A DNA stretch of 57,515 nucleotides, taken from Legionellales bacterium. GTDB lineage: Bacteria > Pseudomonadota > Gammaproteobacteria > Legionellales > Legionellaceae. The DNA lies in assembly GCA_026399195.1 (NCBI GenBank), contig JAPLRK010000052.1, forward strand, positions 1 to 57,515. The letters run 5' to 3'. Position 1 is the first letter of the stretch; each line of letters starts with the position of its first letter. Of the stretch, positions 46,819-56,874 are shown piece after piece. The position numbers and the translations under genes were made by a program. The notes beneath the pieces are model-generated. The model saw only the letters and a program-made list of their open reading frames with translations. It was not told the origin of the DNA and searched no databases.

Positions 46819-49767
46819 ATGCCGAACACGCGTAAATCTAACCCGCCCGAGCTAGCTACGGATGATCTTTCTTCTACGGTCATCAAGGAATTAAATTCTC
46901 CACACCGTGCCGTTTCTGTTAAAATCAGTCCGAAAAAAGCAGCCTTTAAACAATTTGAAGAAGCAAATTTTCGTTGGGCTAAATGGCTGCATGAAGCTGC
47001 CTTTATCTATGCGATTTATGGTGCTTTGGATGGCTTAAGTCTGTCTTACAGTACAATAAAATATGCGTTTGATGTTTCTCAGGCTAATCAAACGCTCACG
47101 TCTGCGGATGATATGCACGATTGGATGACGACGCCGGGTGGGATCATCATTTCTGCGACCGAAACGGTTGCTATCCTCGCTTTATCTATGATTGCCAATA
47201 TCGTCAAAGCGGATGATGGTGCGGCTTTCAATCGCTATGTTGTTCTCCTCTGGCCTTATTTTCGTGACACGATGAAGGGGTTGAAAAATGCTTACAAAGG
47301 GATCCGGAGTTCCTTGCAGGCATTTGGGACTCTGGCGGGCCAAAATTTACAACATCTGGTCGTTCCTTTTGGGCTATGCCTCGGAGTCTTATCTGTGGCA
47401 AACCGCATTTGGTATCGTCAAATGAAAAGCGCTCGAAAAGAGCAGCAAACGGCCAACACGAACGCTGTGGTGGCTATTCATTCTTTAAAATTTATAAATG
47501 ATGATGTGGTGGCAGTCTTTCGAAAAGGGATTCAAAGACAATCTGACGCATTATGTGTGAAAGGATTGCTTTCGGCGGCATATGGGGGGGTAGTTGATGG
47601 GCTTTATCTCTACATGGGGGTGATGGGTGTGGCGATCTTAGCGCCTCAAGTGTTTGTTGCCATCTTGGTATGCTCCCTGATTTTTTCGGCGATTTGTATT
47701 GCCACAAGGATGTATGAAGAATATGACTATCAACGCAGGTTGAAAGCGACAGAGGCTGGTGTTGAGCTGGCCTTGTGTGTCAAAGAAATGGAGCTTATGT
47801 TCTATGAATTGCAACTTCTTATCGGACTAGAATTGGCATTGGAGCCAAAAGGCATAATTAAAAAAGCATATTTTTCTAAAGATTTGCTTTCAGATCGGCA
47901 GAAGCTAGTCGAACTCTCTGATAAGAAAAAAACCCTCTTGATAAAGATTGATGCTGGGGCGATAGAGCTTGATAAAAGAAGAAAAGATGTGCACGCTCAA
48001 GTGACCTTATCTTATCAAGCGGCGGCTCTTGCGGGGCTAAAAAATGGCCTGGCAGCTTATACTTCCATTTCTGGGTTGATGTTTGCAGTAGCTGTCATCA
48101 ATCTGTTGGTTGTTGCCTCCTTTCCTCCGGCTTTATTGATAGCCTGTGTGATCGCAGGCTTGGTTTGCCTCGTTGGATTTTTAGCCCATGCGCTCATCAT
48201 CAATCACTATCATCTGCAAAAGATCAAGCCTAAAGAAGGCGAGTCAAACATCGAGTTTGGAAAACTGCTGAAACTTCTCAAAAGCAAAGAAAGCGCAATA
48301 AATTATTTAGATCCTACTAAGGTGGAAGAAGCGGCGGCAGAAACTTTGGCGGTTGAAACCTCACCACCCATGTTTGTTGAAGAATGGTTTGAAGTGTTGC
48401 GCTCATTTTTCTCAGGATTTGGTAAGGGTCAAAAATCGGTGGATTTTGTTCTCGCACCGATACAGGGGCCGGACGATCAACAGCAACATCAAGATTCGCC
48501 AATGATGTTATGGTTCACGGGGCTAAGTTCATTGGTTTATGCCTTTGGTCTTGGATTAAGGGCATATGCTCGCGGTTTGGGTGAAAACGCATATCATAAA
48601 TTATCAAAGCCCAAATCCGTGTTGTTAAAGGTCGAACAAGATTTGAACCGTCCACAAAGTTCTTCTGAGGTGAGGCTTGAAAAGAACAAAATGCCTCTCC
48701 CCGTAGTATCAAATTCCCTCTGCTCTGCTAAGAAATTGCTAAAATCTTCGCATAGTGATGTGAAGAAAGCTCACCCCTTGGTTCAACAAGAACATCCAAC
48801 AGTAGCTTTACCTAAAAAGGTGGCGCCAAAAATCATCGCATTCCCCAAACCCCTTTCCACGGGGCCTCTGTCTGGGGTTGTCAGGGTTTCATCTACAAGG
48901 AAACCGAAAGTTGCGCTTAAACTCGTGAGTGCTGTCGAGGCTCCATCTGAGATTACGCTTGAAGAGCCTCGGGTAAAGCCCATCATTGAGTCTGAGCGTG
49001 AGTGGGTGAAGCCGTTGTTCCCGTCTGTGGATTTGAAGGCTAAGCTTTCCGTTGTACCTGAAGATGTGACAGAAGATGAAATAGATGCGTTAGAAGCTTT
49101 GCCTTTGGCTCCCGATCTTCATGGCGCTTTTGTGCCAACGAATGTGGAGGGGGAGCCTTCCGACAAGAAGAAGGCGGCTCTCAAAAGTTCGCCAATCAAT
49201 GCTTTTTTGAAAGCACCTCAGCCACCTGGTGGTCCGAAATCTCGAATCATTATTCCAGTTCCCTCACCCGTCCTTCAGGCACCTGCCTCCCTCCCGGGGG
49301 AGCCAGACCTCTCGTCATCACCCAAGACAAAGAGCAGTAGGCCCATGTTTTTATCTTTGGAGACGAACCTCATGCGTACGGGAATGTCTGGGGGGTTGTT
49401 GGATGAGACGATAGCGCCTTTAACAGGTAGGCCTACGCCAGCCTCGACCCTTGGTAAGCCAGGGTCGTCAGGCCTCTTGGCTAGGAATCCTAAGGCACAA
49501 TCTGCCGTTTCGCTGGGGAAAGCGGTACCTTTGAAAAAATTAGGATCTACGGGTGATGTTTTGAAGATCCAAGGAAAAGGCTCAGCGTTTGGATTGGTTC
49601 AGCCGGGTCGTGGGCCAGAATTCTTTCAGAAACGAAAAATCGTTAGTTTGGCTGATTTTTCATCGGTAAGAACAACTTCACGCCCAGTCACTTCGGTAGA
49701 AGATGCTCATACATCTCCGGATTCAACGCCGGGTCGTTGTACATTTTATATTGGTAATGTATCTTAA
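46819..49767 (+). CDS. large multi-pass membrane protein with three related hydrophobic hairpins and long disordered tail
   Basis: Encodes about 982 residues; no family recognised. ATG 46819 or GTG 46810 may start it. Counting from the GTG, three hydrophobic units share the pattern A..YG..(D/N)GL..Y: 63-89 (YAIYGALDGLSLSY), 255-297 (AAYGGVVDGLYLYMGVMG) and 404-465 (LAGLKNGLAAYTSISGLM). Each is followed by another hydrophobic helix, so it looks like a repeated hairpin. A charged helix lies at about 315-395. The last 450 residues are Pro/Ser/Lys-rich and probably disordered, with many APK/PLS stretches and no globular motif. No signal peptide. A host-membrane effector is plausible but unproven. 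Its last 80 bases overlap the convergent DUF4254 gene. Confidence 0.83.
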   Translation: MPNTRKSNPPELATDDLSSTVIKELNSPHRAVSVKISPKKAAFKQFEEANFRWAKWLHEAAFIYAIYGALDGLSLSYSTIKYAFDVSQANQTLTSADDMHDWMTTPGGIIISATETVAILALSMIANIVKADDGAAFNRYVVLLWPYFRDTMKGLKNAYKGIRSSLQAFGTLAGQNLQHLVVPFGLCLGVLSVANRIWYRQMKSARKEQQTANTNAVVAIHSLKFINDDVVAVFRKGIQRQSDALCVKGLLSAAYGGVVDGLYLYMGVMGVAILAPQVFVAILVCSLIFSAICIATRMYEEYDYQRRLKATEAGVELALCVKEMELMFYELQLLIGLELALEPKGIIKKAYFSKDLLSDRQKLVELSDKKKTLLIKIDAGAIELDKRRKDVHAQVTLSYQAAALAGLKNGLAAYTSISGLMFAVAVINLLVVASFPPALLIACVIAGLVCLVGFLAHALIINHYHLQKIKPKEGESNIEFGKLLKLLKSKESAINYLDPTKVEEAAAETLAVETSPPMFVEEWFEVLRSFFSGFGKGQKSVDFVLAPIQGPDDQQQHQDSPMMLWFTGLSSLVYAFGLGLRAYARGLGENAYHKLSKPKSVLLKVEQDLNRPQSSSEVRLEKNKMPLPVVSNSLCSAKKLLKSSHSDVKKAHPLVQQEHPTVALPKKVAPKIIAFPKPLSTGPLSGVVRVSSTRKPKVALKLVSAVEAPSEITLEEPRVKPIIESEREWVKPLFPSVDLKAKLSVVPEDVTEDEIDALEALPLAPDLHGAFVPTNVEGEPSDKKKAALKSSPINAFLKAPQPPGGPKSRIIIPVPSPVLQAPASLPGEPDLSSSPKTKSSRPMFLSLETNLMRTGMSGGLLDETIAPLTGRPTPASTLGKPGSSGLLARNPKAQSAVSLGKAVPLKKLGSTGDVLKIQGKGSAFGLVQPGRGPEFFQKRKIVSLADFSSVRTTSRPVTSVEDAHTSPDSTPGRCTFYIGNVS

Positions 49768-50284
49768 AAGTCCGCGTTCTGTTGGTCATTTCGAGCAATA
49801 ATTGAGAGAAAGCTTCTTGAAGCTGTAGGCCCTGTTCTTTCAGGCTATGCCATTTATTGAGACACGCTTGGTGGTGTGAGGGGGGAACGTCTTCTCGCAA
49901 GGTCTGTAAACCCATGTGATAGACTTTGAGCGATAATATCGACAAGCGATCAATCATCATCCCGGGCGTTTCTGAGTGAATTGGGCACTCGCCGGGTGGC
50001 GCCGGATGCAAGGTTTGCAAGAGCCATGTATCCATGGCTTCCATGCGATCATTGCGCTGTTGATTGCAATGGTCAATTTCACGTTTGGCATGATAGACGT
50101 GCTCAAATCCTAAATCATCACGTCGAGCTCGATCTTCTGCGTGCCATAACTGATAATTGAAGGCATGATTTTCTTCGACAATCTTCAAAAAATCGATTTG
50201 ATGAAGCATCACCCCGGTTTTTTTCCAGTTGATAATCGATTCGCGTTGACATTTGACAATGTCAGAAGTGAGATGAGTCAACAT
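49688..50284 (-). CDS. DUF4254 domain protein
   Basis: Encodes 198 residues of an all-helical family of unknown biochemical role that is often found near glycosyltransferase genes. Signature stretches are HAFNYQLWHAEDRARRDDL (N-x-x-L-W-x-x-E-D-x-A-R), the HAKREIDHCNQQRNDRMEAMD helix and the MIDRLSILSLKVYHM region. It starts in a 7-nt overlap (ATGTTGA) with the upstream 93-codon gene. No glycosyltransferase gene is immediately adjacent here. The 3' end overlaps the plus-strand large gene by 80 bp. Confidence 0.88.
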   Translation of the reverse strand: MLTHLTSDIVKCQRESIINWKKTGVMLHQIDFLKIVEENHAFNYQLWHAEDRARRDDLGFEHVYHAKREIDHCNQQRNDRMEAMDTWLLQTLHPAPPGECPIHSETPGMMIDRLSILSLKVYHMGLQTLREDVPPSHHQACLNKWHSLKEQGLQLQEAFSQLLLEMTNRTRTFKIHYQYKMYNDPALNPEMYEHLLPK

Positions 50285-50553
50285 GACGGGGTCTCGTCAC
50301 CATAGTCGTTTTCATATAACCATTTTACCAATTGCCTATCCTCCTCGGTCATGCCATCTAATATGGCATGGTTTATTGCGGCGTCTCTGAGCGTTATCTC
50401 CCACAAAAATAATTGGCCTGCAGTGTGTAGGGTGAGTGTGGGCTCAGTCTCAAGATGTAGCTGTTGGCTTAAAATGACGTGGGTTGGCAGCGTATTTTTA
50501 TTTAATCTTTGACGTATCCATGGGACATCATTCCTTTCATCGTATGAAATCAT
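50278..50553 (-). CDS. small hypothetical protein coupled to the DUF4254 gene
   Basis: Encodes 91 residues (two more if TTG 50559 is used); I do not recognise it. It is acidic toward the C-terminus (MTEEDRQLVKWLYENDYGD) with a beta-like middle (THVILSQQLHLETEPTLTLH). No signal peptide or membrane segment. The ATGTTGA overlap with the DUF4254 start is the main support for it being a real gene in a two-gene operon. The ribosome site is weak (GTGAG). The context suggests a partner of the DUF4254 protein; this is inference. Confidence 0.68.
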   Translation of the reverse strand: MISYDERNDVPWIRQRLNKNTLPTHVILSQQLHLETEPTLTLHTAGQLFLWEITLRDAAINHAILDGMTEEDRQLVKWLYENDYGDETPSC

Positions 50554-50652
50554 AGCCAAAACTCACATTGCAGGTTGGTCATCCCGAAAACAATGCATGA
50601 CATTATTTTCTCCATGAAGGCAGTAATTAAACCATTGATCGAGCTTCATCTC

Positions 50653-50684
50653 AAGACTTTCTCGCGAGTCTTCCTGTTTTTTTT
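50653..50684 (+). terminator. orphan rho-independent terminator, possible small-RNA 3' end
   Basis: AAGACT (50653-50658) pairs with AGTCTT (50667-50672) around TTCTCGCG, then CCTG and eight T (50677-50684). No protein gene ends upstream on the plus strand, since both neighbours on that side run the other way, so the transcript it ends would be non-coding or very short. Confidence 0.5.
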
Positions 50685-50824
50685 ACAAGGAAGTGCATCA
50701 TTCTCCAAAGACCATTTGCTTACTCCTTACCTTTTGTGGAAAAATCAAGAGAAGTGAAGGATAAAACTATTTTTGGACAACGGTGAATGCGTCTTTGTCC
50801 AAATTCCAAGTAAGTAATCATCAT

Positions 50825-51349
50825 ATGGTCATTGATAAAGCTGGTTATCGGTTAAATGTAGGGATCATCTTAACCAACAAACTGGATCAGGTTTTTTGGG
50901 GAAGGCGCCATGGCCACGATGCCTGGCAATTTCCACAGGGTGGACTTGCTCAGGGTGAAACAGCGCTTCATGCGATGTTTCGTGAGTTACGTGAAGAAAT
51001 TGGGTTAGATCGTGATGATGTTGTTCTCGTAGGCTCAACCAAACGTTGGCTTAAGTATCGACTCCCCAAACAATATCTTCGTCATGGGACTGATCCCTTG
51101 GTCATTGGTCAAAAGCAAAAATGGTATTTGTTGAAATTAAAAACAAGTGAACAAAAAATTCGTCTTGATTTATGCGATTCCCCTGAATTTGATAGTTGGC
51201 GTTGGGTTGATTACTTTGACCCACAAGAACAAGTGATTTTCTTCAAAAAGCAAGTTTATGTCCAAGCGTTAAAGGAGCTGGAACCCTTTTTGAAAAAACG
51301 GCGCATCCCTTTTGGTACCCACCATAAAAGAGAAAATCATGCGTCATAG
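50825..51349 (+). CDS. rppH: RNA pyrophosphohydrolase RppH
   Basis: RppH removes pyrophosphate from mRNA 5' ends and so starts RNA decay. Encodes 174 residues from ATG 50825, where the conserved GYRLNVGIIL lies right after the start; GTG 50783 is an in-frame alternative. The Nudix box is GGLAQGETALHAMFRELREE followed by IGL, with the catalytic glutamates. WQFPQGG precedes it and WRWVDYFDPQEQVIFFK-type residues follow, typical of RppH. It lies 10 bp before ptsP, the usual rppH-ptsP pair. Confidence 0.95.
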   Translation: MVIDKAGYRLNVGIILTNKLDQVFWGRRHGHDAWQFPQGGLAQGETALHAMFRELREEIGLDRDDVVLVGSTKRWLKYRLPKQYLRHGTDPLVIGQKQKWYLLKLKTSEQKIRLDLCDSPEFDSWRWVDYFDPQEQVIFFKKQVYVQALKELEPFLKKRRIPFGTHHKRENHAS

Positions 51350-51359
51350 GCGAGTCTAA

Positions 51360-53645
51360 ATGTTAAAGGTCTTAAAGCGTATCGTACAAGAGGTGACGAC
51401 AGCAAAAAACCTCACCGAAGCCCTCTCCATACTGGTGCAGCGCGTGCGAACGGCTATGTCTGCGGACGCAGTTACCGTACATCTCATCGATAATAAAAAC
51501 AAAGATTATGTGTTGATAGCGACGGATGGCCTGAACAAGCAAGCCGAATCACGCGTTCGCATTGCAAAGGACAGTGGGTTGGTGGGGTTGGTGGGTCGTC
51601 GTGAAGAGCCTGTGAATGTGAGGCACGGACCAAGTCATCCGGACTACTATACCACCGATTTGTTAGGTGAAGAGCATTTGAGCGCCTTTCTTGGCGTGCC
51701 CATCATCCAACATCGTAAACTCTACGGTGTGTTAAACGTACAACAGGTGGAGGAGCGTTGTTTTGATGATGCTGAGGAAGCCTTCTTAATCACTTTGGCA
51801 GCACAATTAGGCGGATTGATTGCCAATGCTGAGGCAACAGGGGAGCTATCTCAGCTCACAAATCCTCGAAAAACAGGCTCATCAGCCAAGATGGTTCGGA
51901 CGCTTATGGGCCTTGGTAGCGTTCCAGGCATTGGTATAGGAACTGCCGTGGTTGTCTACCCGACAGCCGATCTGGATGCGGTGCCCCGTCAAACGGTCGA
52001 TGATATTGACAATGAAATTGTCATTTTTTATGACGCATTGCAAGCCACTCGTGAAAATATGCAGCGCTTGGGTCGGCGTATGAAATCAAGCGTGGATGAG
52101 GCCGAATTGGCATTGTTTGATGTTTATTTGCGGATGCTTGATAAAGAAGGCATTGGTAGTGAAGTAGAGGCTATCATTCAACAGGAACATTTGAGCGCTC
52201 AAGCGGCCTTGGCTTCTGTCATTAAAGTGCATGTCCTGCAATTTGAATCCATGGAAGATGGCTATTTACGAGAGCGTGCGTCTGATATTCGTGACATGGG
52301 TCGCCGAGTCCTTGCTGAACTTCAAGCGTCTCATCAAGAGGATTTGATCTACCCACGTCGGACCATATTGGTTGGGGACGACATTTCGGCTGCCGCCATC
52401 GCTGAAGTTCCTGAAGGTCAACTGGTGGGGGTGGTTTCTGCCAAAGGTGCCAACAATTCACATGCAGCTATTTTGGCCCGTGCGTTGGGTGTTCCTGCCG
52501 TCATGGGGGTTCGTGGACTCAAAATAGAGCAATTGACTCGTCGAGCTATCATTGTGGATGGTTATTACGGTCACGTCTTCATCTCGCCGTCGAAAGTATT
52601 GGTGGCTGAATATAAAAAATTAATACAAGAAGATGATCTCCTCAATCAAAGCTTGGAGTGTTTGCGTGATAAACCGGCGGAAACCATCGATAATTACCGT
52701 GTGTCATTGCAGGTGAATACCGGCCTTGCCATGGATGCTGGATTGTCCATGAGTGTTGGGGCGGAAGGTGTTGGGCTGTATCGTTCTGAAATTCCTTTTA
52801 TGAGTCGTGACAGGTTTCCTTCTGAAGACGAACAGTACATCATTTATCGACAAATCCTGAAAGCTTTTGCACCACATCCTGTGACTATGCGTACATTGGA
52901 TATTGGTGGGGATAAGGTTTTGCCTTATTTTCCTGTTGAAGAAGATAACCCCTCTTTGGGATGGCGAGGCATTCGAGTGACGCTTGATCACCCTGAGGTT
53001 TTCTTGTTGCAAGTTCGCGCGATGATGCGGGCGAATGAAGAAATCAACAATTTACGAATCATGTTGCCCATGGTCACGTCAGTTAGCGAGGTAGATGATG
53101 CGGCGTACTTGATTGACAAAGCCTATGCCGAGCTTTTAGAGGAAGGATGCAAGATAGTCAAACCTCAGCTGGGGGTCATGATTGAGGTTCCTTCTGCGGT
53201 TTTTATGGCTCGTGAATTGGCCAAACGCGTTGATTTCCTTTCGGTGGGCAGCAACGATTTGACACAGTATTTGTTGGCAGTGGATAGAAATAACCCGCGA
53301 GTAGCAGGGCTTTATGACGCCCTTCACCCGGCGATGATAAGAACGCTTCTGAAAATTGTTGAAGGAGGGCATGCCGGGGGTGTTGAAGTCAGCATTTGTG
53401 GTGAGATGGCGAGCGATCCTCTGGCGGTTATTTTGTTGTTGGGGATGGGGTTTGATGTCCTTAGCATGAATTCATCAAGTTTGCCGCGGATCAAATGGGT
53501 GATTCGTAATACGGCCATTGTTAACGCCCGTAAAATTTTAGCGGATGTGCTCGAACTTGAGCATCCTGCAGATATTCGCTTGTATTTACAAAAAGCGCTC
53601 GAGGAAGAAGGTTTGGGTAGCTTGATACGGGCTGGTAAATCATAA
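51360..53645 (+). CDS. ptsP: phosphoenolpyruvate-protein phosphotransferase PtsP (enzyme I-Ntr)
   Basis: PtsP passes phosphate from PEP to NPr in the nitrogen/stress regulatory phosphotransferase system. Encodes 761 residues. The N-terminal GAF domain (about 1-160) distinguishes it from sugar enzyme I. The phosphorylated histidine is H368 in NNSHAAILARALGVPAVMG. The C-terminal PEP-binding barrel shows GLYRSEIPFM, MRTLDIGGDKVLPYF, MIEVPSAVFMA, FLSVGSNDLTQYLLAVDR and the active cysteine in EVSICGEMASDP. Partner genes ptsO/ptsN are not in the window. lgt follows after 9 bp. Confidence 0.97.
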   Translation: MLKVLKRIVQEVTTAKNLTEALSILVQRVRTAMSADAVTVHLIDNKNKDYVLIATDGLNKQAESRVRIAKDSGLVGLVGRREEPVNVRHGPSHPDYYTTDLLGEEHLSAFLGVPIIQHRKLYGVLNVQQVEERCFDDAEEAFLITLAAQLGGLIANAEATGELSQLTNPRKTGSSAKMVRTLMGLGSVPGIGIGTAVVVYPTADLDAVPRQTVDDIDNEIVIFYDALQATRENMQRLGRRMKSSVDEAELALFDVYLRMLDKEGIGSEVEAIIQQEHLSAQAALASVIKVHVLQFESMEDGYLRERASDIRDMGRRVLAELQASHQEDLIYPRRTILVGDDISAAAIAEVPEGQLVGVVSAKGANNSHAAILARALGVPAVMGVRGLKIEQLTRRAIIVDGYYGHVFISPSKVLVAEYKKLIQEDDLLNQSLECLRDKPAETIDNYRVSLQVNTGLAMDAGLSMSVGAEGVGLYRSEIPFMSRDRFPSEDEQYIIYRQILKAFAPHPVTMRTLDIGGDKVLPYFPVEEDNPSLGWRGIRVTLDHPEVFLLQVRAMMRANEEINNLRIMLPMVTSVSEVDDAAYLIDKAYAELLEEGCKIVKPQLGVMIEVPSAVFMARELAKRVDFLSVGSNDLTQYLLAVDRNNPRVAGLYDALHPAMIRTLLKIVEGGHAGGVEVSICGEMASDPLAVILLLGMGFDVLSMNSSSLPRIKWVIRNTAIVNARKILADVLELEHPADIRLYLQKALEEEGLGSLIRAGKS

Positions 53646-53654
53646 GGGTATACT

Positions 53655-54449
53655 ATGCTTACTTTTCCAAATATAAATCCTATTGCCTTTTCCATAGGCC
53701 CACTCCAGGTCCATTGGTATGGCTTGATGTATTTGTTGGGATTTCTCATGGCCTGGGGCTTGGCCAAATGGCGTGTGAAGCATTATCAGCTTTCTTGGAC
53801 CGACACTCAGGTGAGTGATTTGATCTTTTATGGCTCTTTGGGCGTCATCATCGGAGGGCGTTTAGGGTACATGCTGTTTTATGATTTGTCTCAATGGGTG
53901 AGCCACCCTCTCCTCATTTTTAAATTATGGGGCGGTGGCATGTCTTTTCATGGGGGGTTGTTGGGCGTGGTTTTGGCACTTTGGTTTGTGTCGTACAAAG
54001 AAAAAAAATCATTTTTTGAAGTCATTGATTTTGTGGCGCCATTGATCCCGTTAGGTCTTGCTGCAGGTCGCGCAGGCAATTTCATCAATGGGGAATTATG
54101 GGGCCGGGTGACGGACGTCCCGTGGGCTATGGTGTTTCCAGCCGTCGACGACCTGCCTCGCCACCCGTCCCAATGGTATGAATTAGGTTTGGAAGGGATC
54201 GGTTTATTTGTTCTTGTGTGGTGGTACGCTTCAAAACCTCGTCCCGCGGGCTGCGTTTCGGCCATTTTTTTGATAGGCTATGCATTGGCTCGCATATTGG
54301 TTGAATGCTTTCGTGAGCCGGATGCGCCCCTTGGGTTCGTTGCCTTTCAAACGTTAACCATGGGGCAGGTGTTGTCTCTTCCGATGCTACTGGTCGGACT
54401 GATATTATGGTGGGTGAAACGACGTGAAAACATATCTACAGTTGCTTGA
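53655..54449 (+). CDS. lgt: prolipoprotein diacylglyceryl transferase Lgt
   Basis: Lgt attaches diacylglycerol to the lipobox cysteine of prelipoproteins in the inner membrane, which the BON lipoproteins in this window would need. Encodes 264 residues with about seven membrane helices. Motifs: [12 protein letters not shown] near the start with the essential His-Gly region, [28 protein letters not shown] and the signature [14 protein letters not shown]. The 3' end overlaps thyA by 26 bp, the conserved lgt-thyA order of gammaproteobacteria. Confidence 0.97.
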   Translation: MLTFPNINPIAFSIGPLQVHWYGLMYLLGFLMAWGLAKWRVKHYQLSWTDTQVSDLIFYGSLGVIIGGRLGYMLFYDLSQWVSHPLLIFKLWGGGMSFHGGLLGVVLALWFVSYKEKKSFFEVIDFVAPLIPLGLAAGRAGNFINGELWGRVTDVPWAMVFPAVDDLPRHPSQWYELGLEGIGLFVLVWWYASKPRPAGCVSAIFLIGYALARILVECFREPDAPLGFVAFQTLTMGQVLSLPMLLVGLILWWVKRRENISTVA

Positions 54450-55218
54450 TCATGTCTTAACGCATGGGGTTGAAAAAACGGATCGAACAGGAACGGGCAC
54501 TTTGTCGGTGTTTGCCTATCAAATGCGTTTTCATTTGGCTGATGGATTCCCGATGGTTACCACGAAAAAATTGCATATGAAGAGCATTGTTCATGAATTG
54601 TTATGGTTTTTGAGCGGGGACACCAATATCGCTTATTTGCGTGAAAAGGGTGTGACGATTTGGGATGAATGGGCTGACGTTCATGGCGAGTTAGGGCCTG
54701 TTTATGGCCAACAATGGCGTCATTGGCCTACGGCAGATAATGGTGCTATTGATCAACTTACCGAAGTGGTGCAACAGATTCAGACCAATCCAGATTCTAG
54801 GCGCCTTGTGGTGAGTGCCTGGAATGTTGGGGAGCTCCATAAAATGGCTTTGGCGCCATGTCATGCCTTGTTTCAATTTTATGTGTGCAATCAAACATTG
54901 TCGTGTCAATTATATCAACGCTCCGCTGATGTGTTTTTGGGTGTCCCCTTTAATATTGCCTCCTATGCCCTTCTGACCCATATGGTGGCGCAGATTTGTG
55001 GGCTTAAAGTAGGGGAGTTCATTTGGACTGGGGGTGATTGTCATTTATATATGAATCATCTCGAGCAAGCACAAACACAATTGCAGAGACAGCCTCTCGC
55101 TTTGCCCACATTGCATTTGGTGCGGAAACCCAAATCATTGTTCGATTATCGATATGAGGATTTTGAGTTCGTGAATTACCAATCGCACCCGGCCATCAAA
55201 GCGCCTATTGCTGTATGA
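54424..55218 (+). CDS. thyA: thymidylate synthase ThyA
   Basis: ThyA methylates dUMP to dTMP using methylene-tetrahydrofolate. The 264 residues and all numbering match E. coli. Visible are [11 protein letters not shown], the catalytic Cys146 in [12 protein letters not shown], the dUMP-phosphate arginines ([10 protein letters not shown] and [21 protein letters not shown]) and the C-terminal KAPIAV. GTG 54424 is the start and lies inside lgt. Its stop overlaps the ATG of the glycosyltransferase gene. Confidence 0.98.
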   Translation: MKTYLQLLDHVLTHGVEKTDRTGTGTLSVFAYQMRFHLADGFPMVTTKKLHMKSIVHELLWFLSGDTNIAYLREKGVTIWDEWADVHGELGPVYGQQWRHWPTADNGAIDQLTEVVQQIQTNPDSRRLVVSAWNVGELHKMALAPCHALFQFYVCNQTLSCQLYQRSADVFLGVPFNIASYALLTHMVAQICGLKVGEFIWTGGDCHLYMNHLEQAQTQLQRQPLALPTLHLVRKPKSLFDYRYEDFEFVNYQSHPAIKAPIAV

Positions 55219-56795
55219 TGAGCCAACCGGGAGATTCTTTTTTCCGAACACTCTTTTTAAAATCTGATGTTATGATTTATGGCCTCGTGTTGTTTATTTG
55301 TATCATCCTTGCGGCATGGTTTCCCATCACGAACGATGAGTCTTATTATATTGCGTATGCGGGTTCTCCGGAGCTTAGCTATATCGATGCCCCTCCATTT
55401 GTATCTTATCTCAATCTCATTCAAGCACGTTTCGGGTTAACTTCCCCAATAAGTGTACGCGCATGGGTGATGGTGCTTCATCTTTTTTCCACTCTTTTTT
55501 TAATGCACATTGTTTATCGACATTGCTCGCAGGACGAAACCGTGTCCAGGCGATTGCTGCTCACTTTTTTGATGGCCTACCTTGTCCCTATATTTGGTTT
55601 GTTTGGTCTTTTTGTTTTACCGGACACGGGTCTTATTTTATCGTTAAGCATCATGTTATGGGCCGCGGATGATGTTTTTTGCACACAACAGGTGAGGTGG
55701 TCTCATGTGTGGGTTTTGGGGTTAGGCTTTGGGATAGGGTTATTGTCAAAGTATCATATTCTTCCCTTAGGCGCTGGGATGTTGCTTGGATTATGGGTTG
55801 ATTTGACCTTGCGATCGAGCCACCCTTGGCGGTCTTTGTATCGACTGGTTTTGAGTGGGATCATGGGCCTTGTTTGCGCCTTACCTGTCATCCTTTGGAA
55901 TGTCGAGAATCACTATGCATCGATCGTGTTTCAGCTACAGCATGGCTTTGCCTCTGATCACTGGCAGGTGAAAACTTTCATCCTGTTTCTTTTGGGGGCC
56001 ATGGTGTATGTGACCCCTTGGTTTGGTTATGTCTTGTTGAAGCGGGGTTTGTTCTTCAAACCGTGCTGGCATTTGTTGATCCCAGTGGGGAGCCTCATGT
56101 TGATTTTATTGTTCAGCAGTTTACGAAAAAGTGTGCTGCCTCATTGGATTAGTCCCGCTTTTTGGTGTCTTATTCCAAGTACCGTTATTTTTAGCAGTGA
56201 ATTGAAATCTCTTTTGAAGCTTTGTATTTATACGTCTCTTATTTGGGTCTTATTATTAGGCGCTTTGCTGCTGCCAGGTGGTTTGATGACCATCAAAACC
56301 TGGAGCATGGTGGTTAAGCCTGATCCGCGGATGTTCAAAGATTTGTTATTATGGCAAGAATTGCCTGATCTGTTACATCAAAACCTGCGAGTTCATCACG
56401 CATTAGAGGCCCAATTTCTGCAGAAACAATCCCCTGCATGTACCCATTCAAAACCTATCATCGGAACCTTGCGATGGTTTTGGGCGTCTCAAATGGAGTA
56501 TCACCAGATGTTTCCAGGCGCGACGATTCTCAATTTGGATCAAAATTCATCAAACTTTTATCTCTGGCGAGACACCTGGTCTGACTTCGCCAATTGCCGA
56601 TTGGTGGTGTTGGGAGGAGAAAGCTCAGGGGTATTAACAGCCCTTGGAAACATCATGACGATAGAACATGAAGAGGTGATTCATGGTTTGGGTGATTATG
56701 TGTCCATGAATGTGCAGTTGGTTGAGGGAACCTTGAGGGATGCAGCGACTTTACAAAAAGCTCAGAAGTCATTGATCGATCATCCACATTATTAA
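55215..56795 (+). CDS. GT39/ArnT-type membrane glycosyltransferase
   Basis: Encodes 526 residues with about ten to eleven hydrophobic helices ([49 protein letters not shown]). The first periplasmic loop holds [11 protein letters not shown] and [12 protein letters not shown], the acidic D-E and aromatic pattern typical of GT-C family 39 enzymes that move sugars from polyprenyl-phosphate donors to lipid or protein. A C-terminal periplasmic domain of about 130 residues follows. Acceptor and sugar are unknown. It overlaps thyA in ATGA, so it is translationally coupled to the lgt-thyA unit. Confidence 0.88.
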   Translation: MMSQPGDSFFRTLFLKSDVMIYGLVLFICIILAAWFPITNDESYYIAYAGSPELSYIDAPPFVSYLNLIQARFGLTSPISVRAWVMVLHLFSTLFLMHIVYRHCSQDETVSRRLLLTFLMAYLVPIFGLFGLFVLPDTGLILSLSIMLWAADDVFCTQQVRWSHVWVLGLGFGIGLLSKYHILPLGAGMLLGLWVDLTLRSSHPWRSLYRLVLSGIMGLVCALPVILWNVENHYASIVFQLQHGFASDHWQVKTFILFLLGAMVYVTPWFGYVLLKRGLFFKPCWHLLIPVGSLMLILLFSSLRKSVLPHWISPAFWCLIPSTVIFSSELKSLLKLCIYTSLIWVLLLGALLLPGGLMTIKTWSMVVKPDPRMFKDLLLWQELPDLLHQNLRVHHALEAQFLQKQSPACTHSKPIIGTLRWFWASQMEYHQMFPGATILNLDQNSSNFYLWRDTWSDFANCRLVVLGGESSGVLTALGNIMTIEHEEVIHGLGDYVSMNVQLVEGTLRDAATLQKAQKSLIDHPHY

Positions 56796-56816
56796 GGATC
56801 GGGAGAGAAATCCCCC

Positions 56817-56844
56817 TTGTCTGGCAAAATCTTCTGGGTATAAT
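56817..56844 (+). promoter_or_regulatory. sigma70 promoter of gcvT
   Basis: TTGTCT (56817-56822), a 16-bp spacer and a perfect TATAAT (56839-56844) give a start near 56851 and a leader of about 24 nt carrying AAGGA before ATG 56875. The leader is too short for a glycine riboswitch. Confidence 0.65.
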
Positions 56845-56874
56845 CAATGTCCAAATACAACGTAAGGACATGGT

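Noticed and set aside
50575-50757. 60-codon plus-strand frame between the DUF4254 pair and rppH
   Set aside because: An intrinsic terminator lies inside it and the sequence looks non-coding; a small RNA is more likely.
56796-56874. Glycine riboswitch before gcvT
   Set aside because: The gap is only 79 bp with a promoter inside it; too short for the aptamer.
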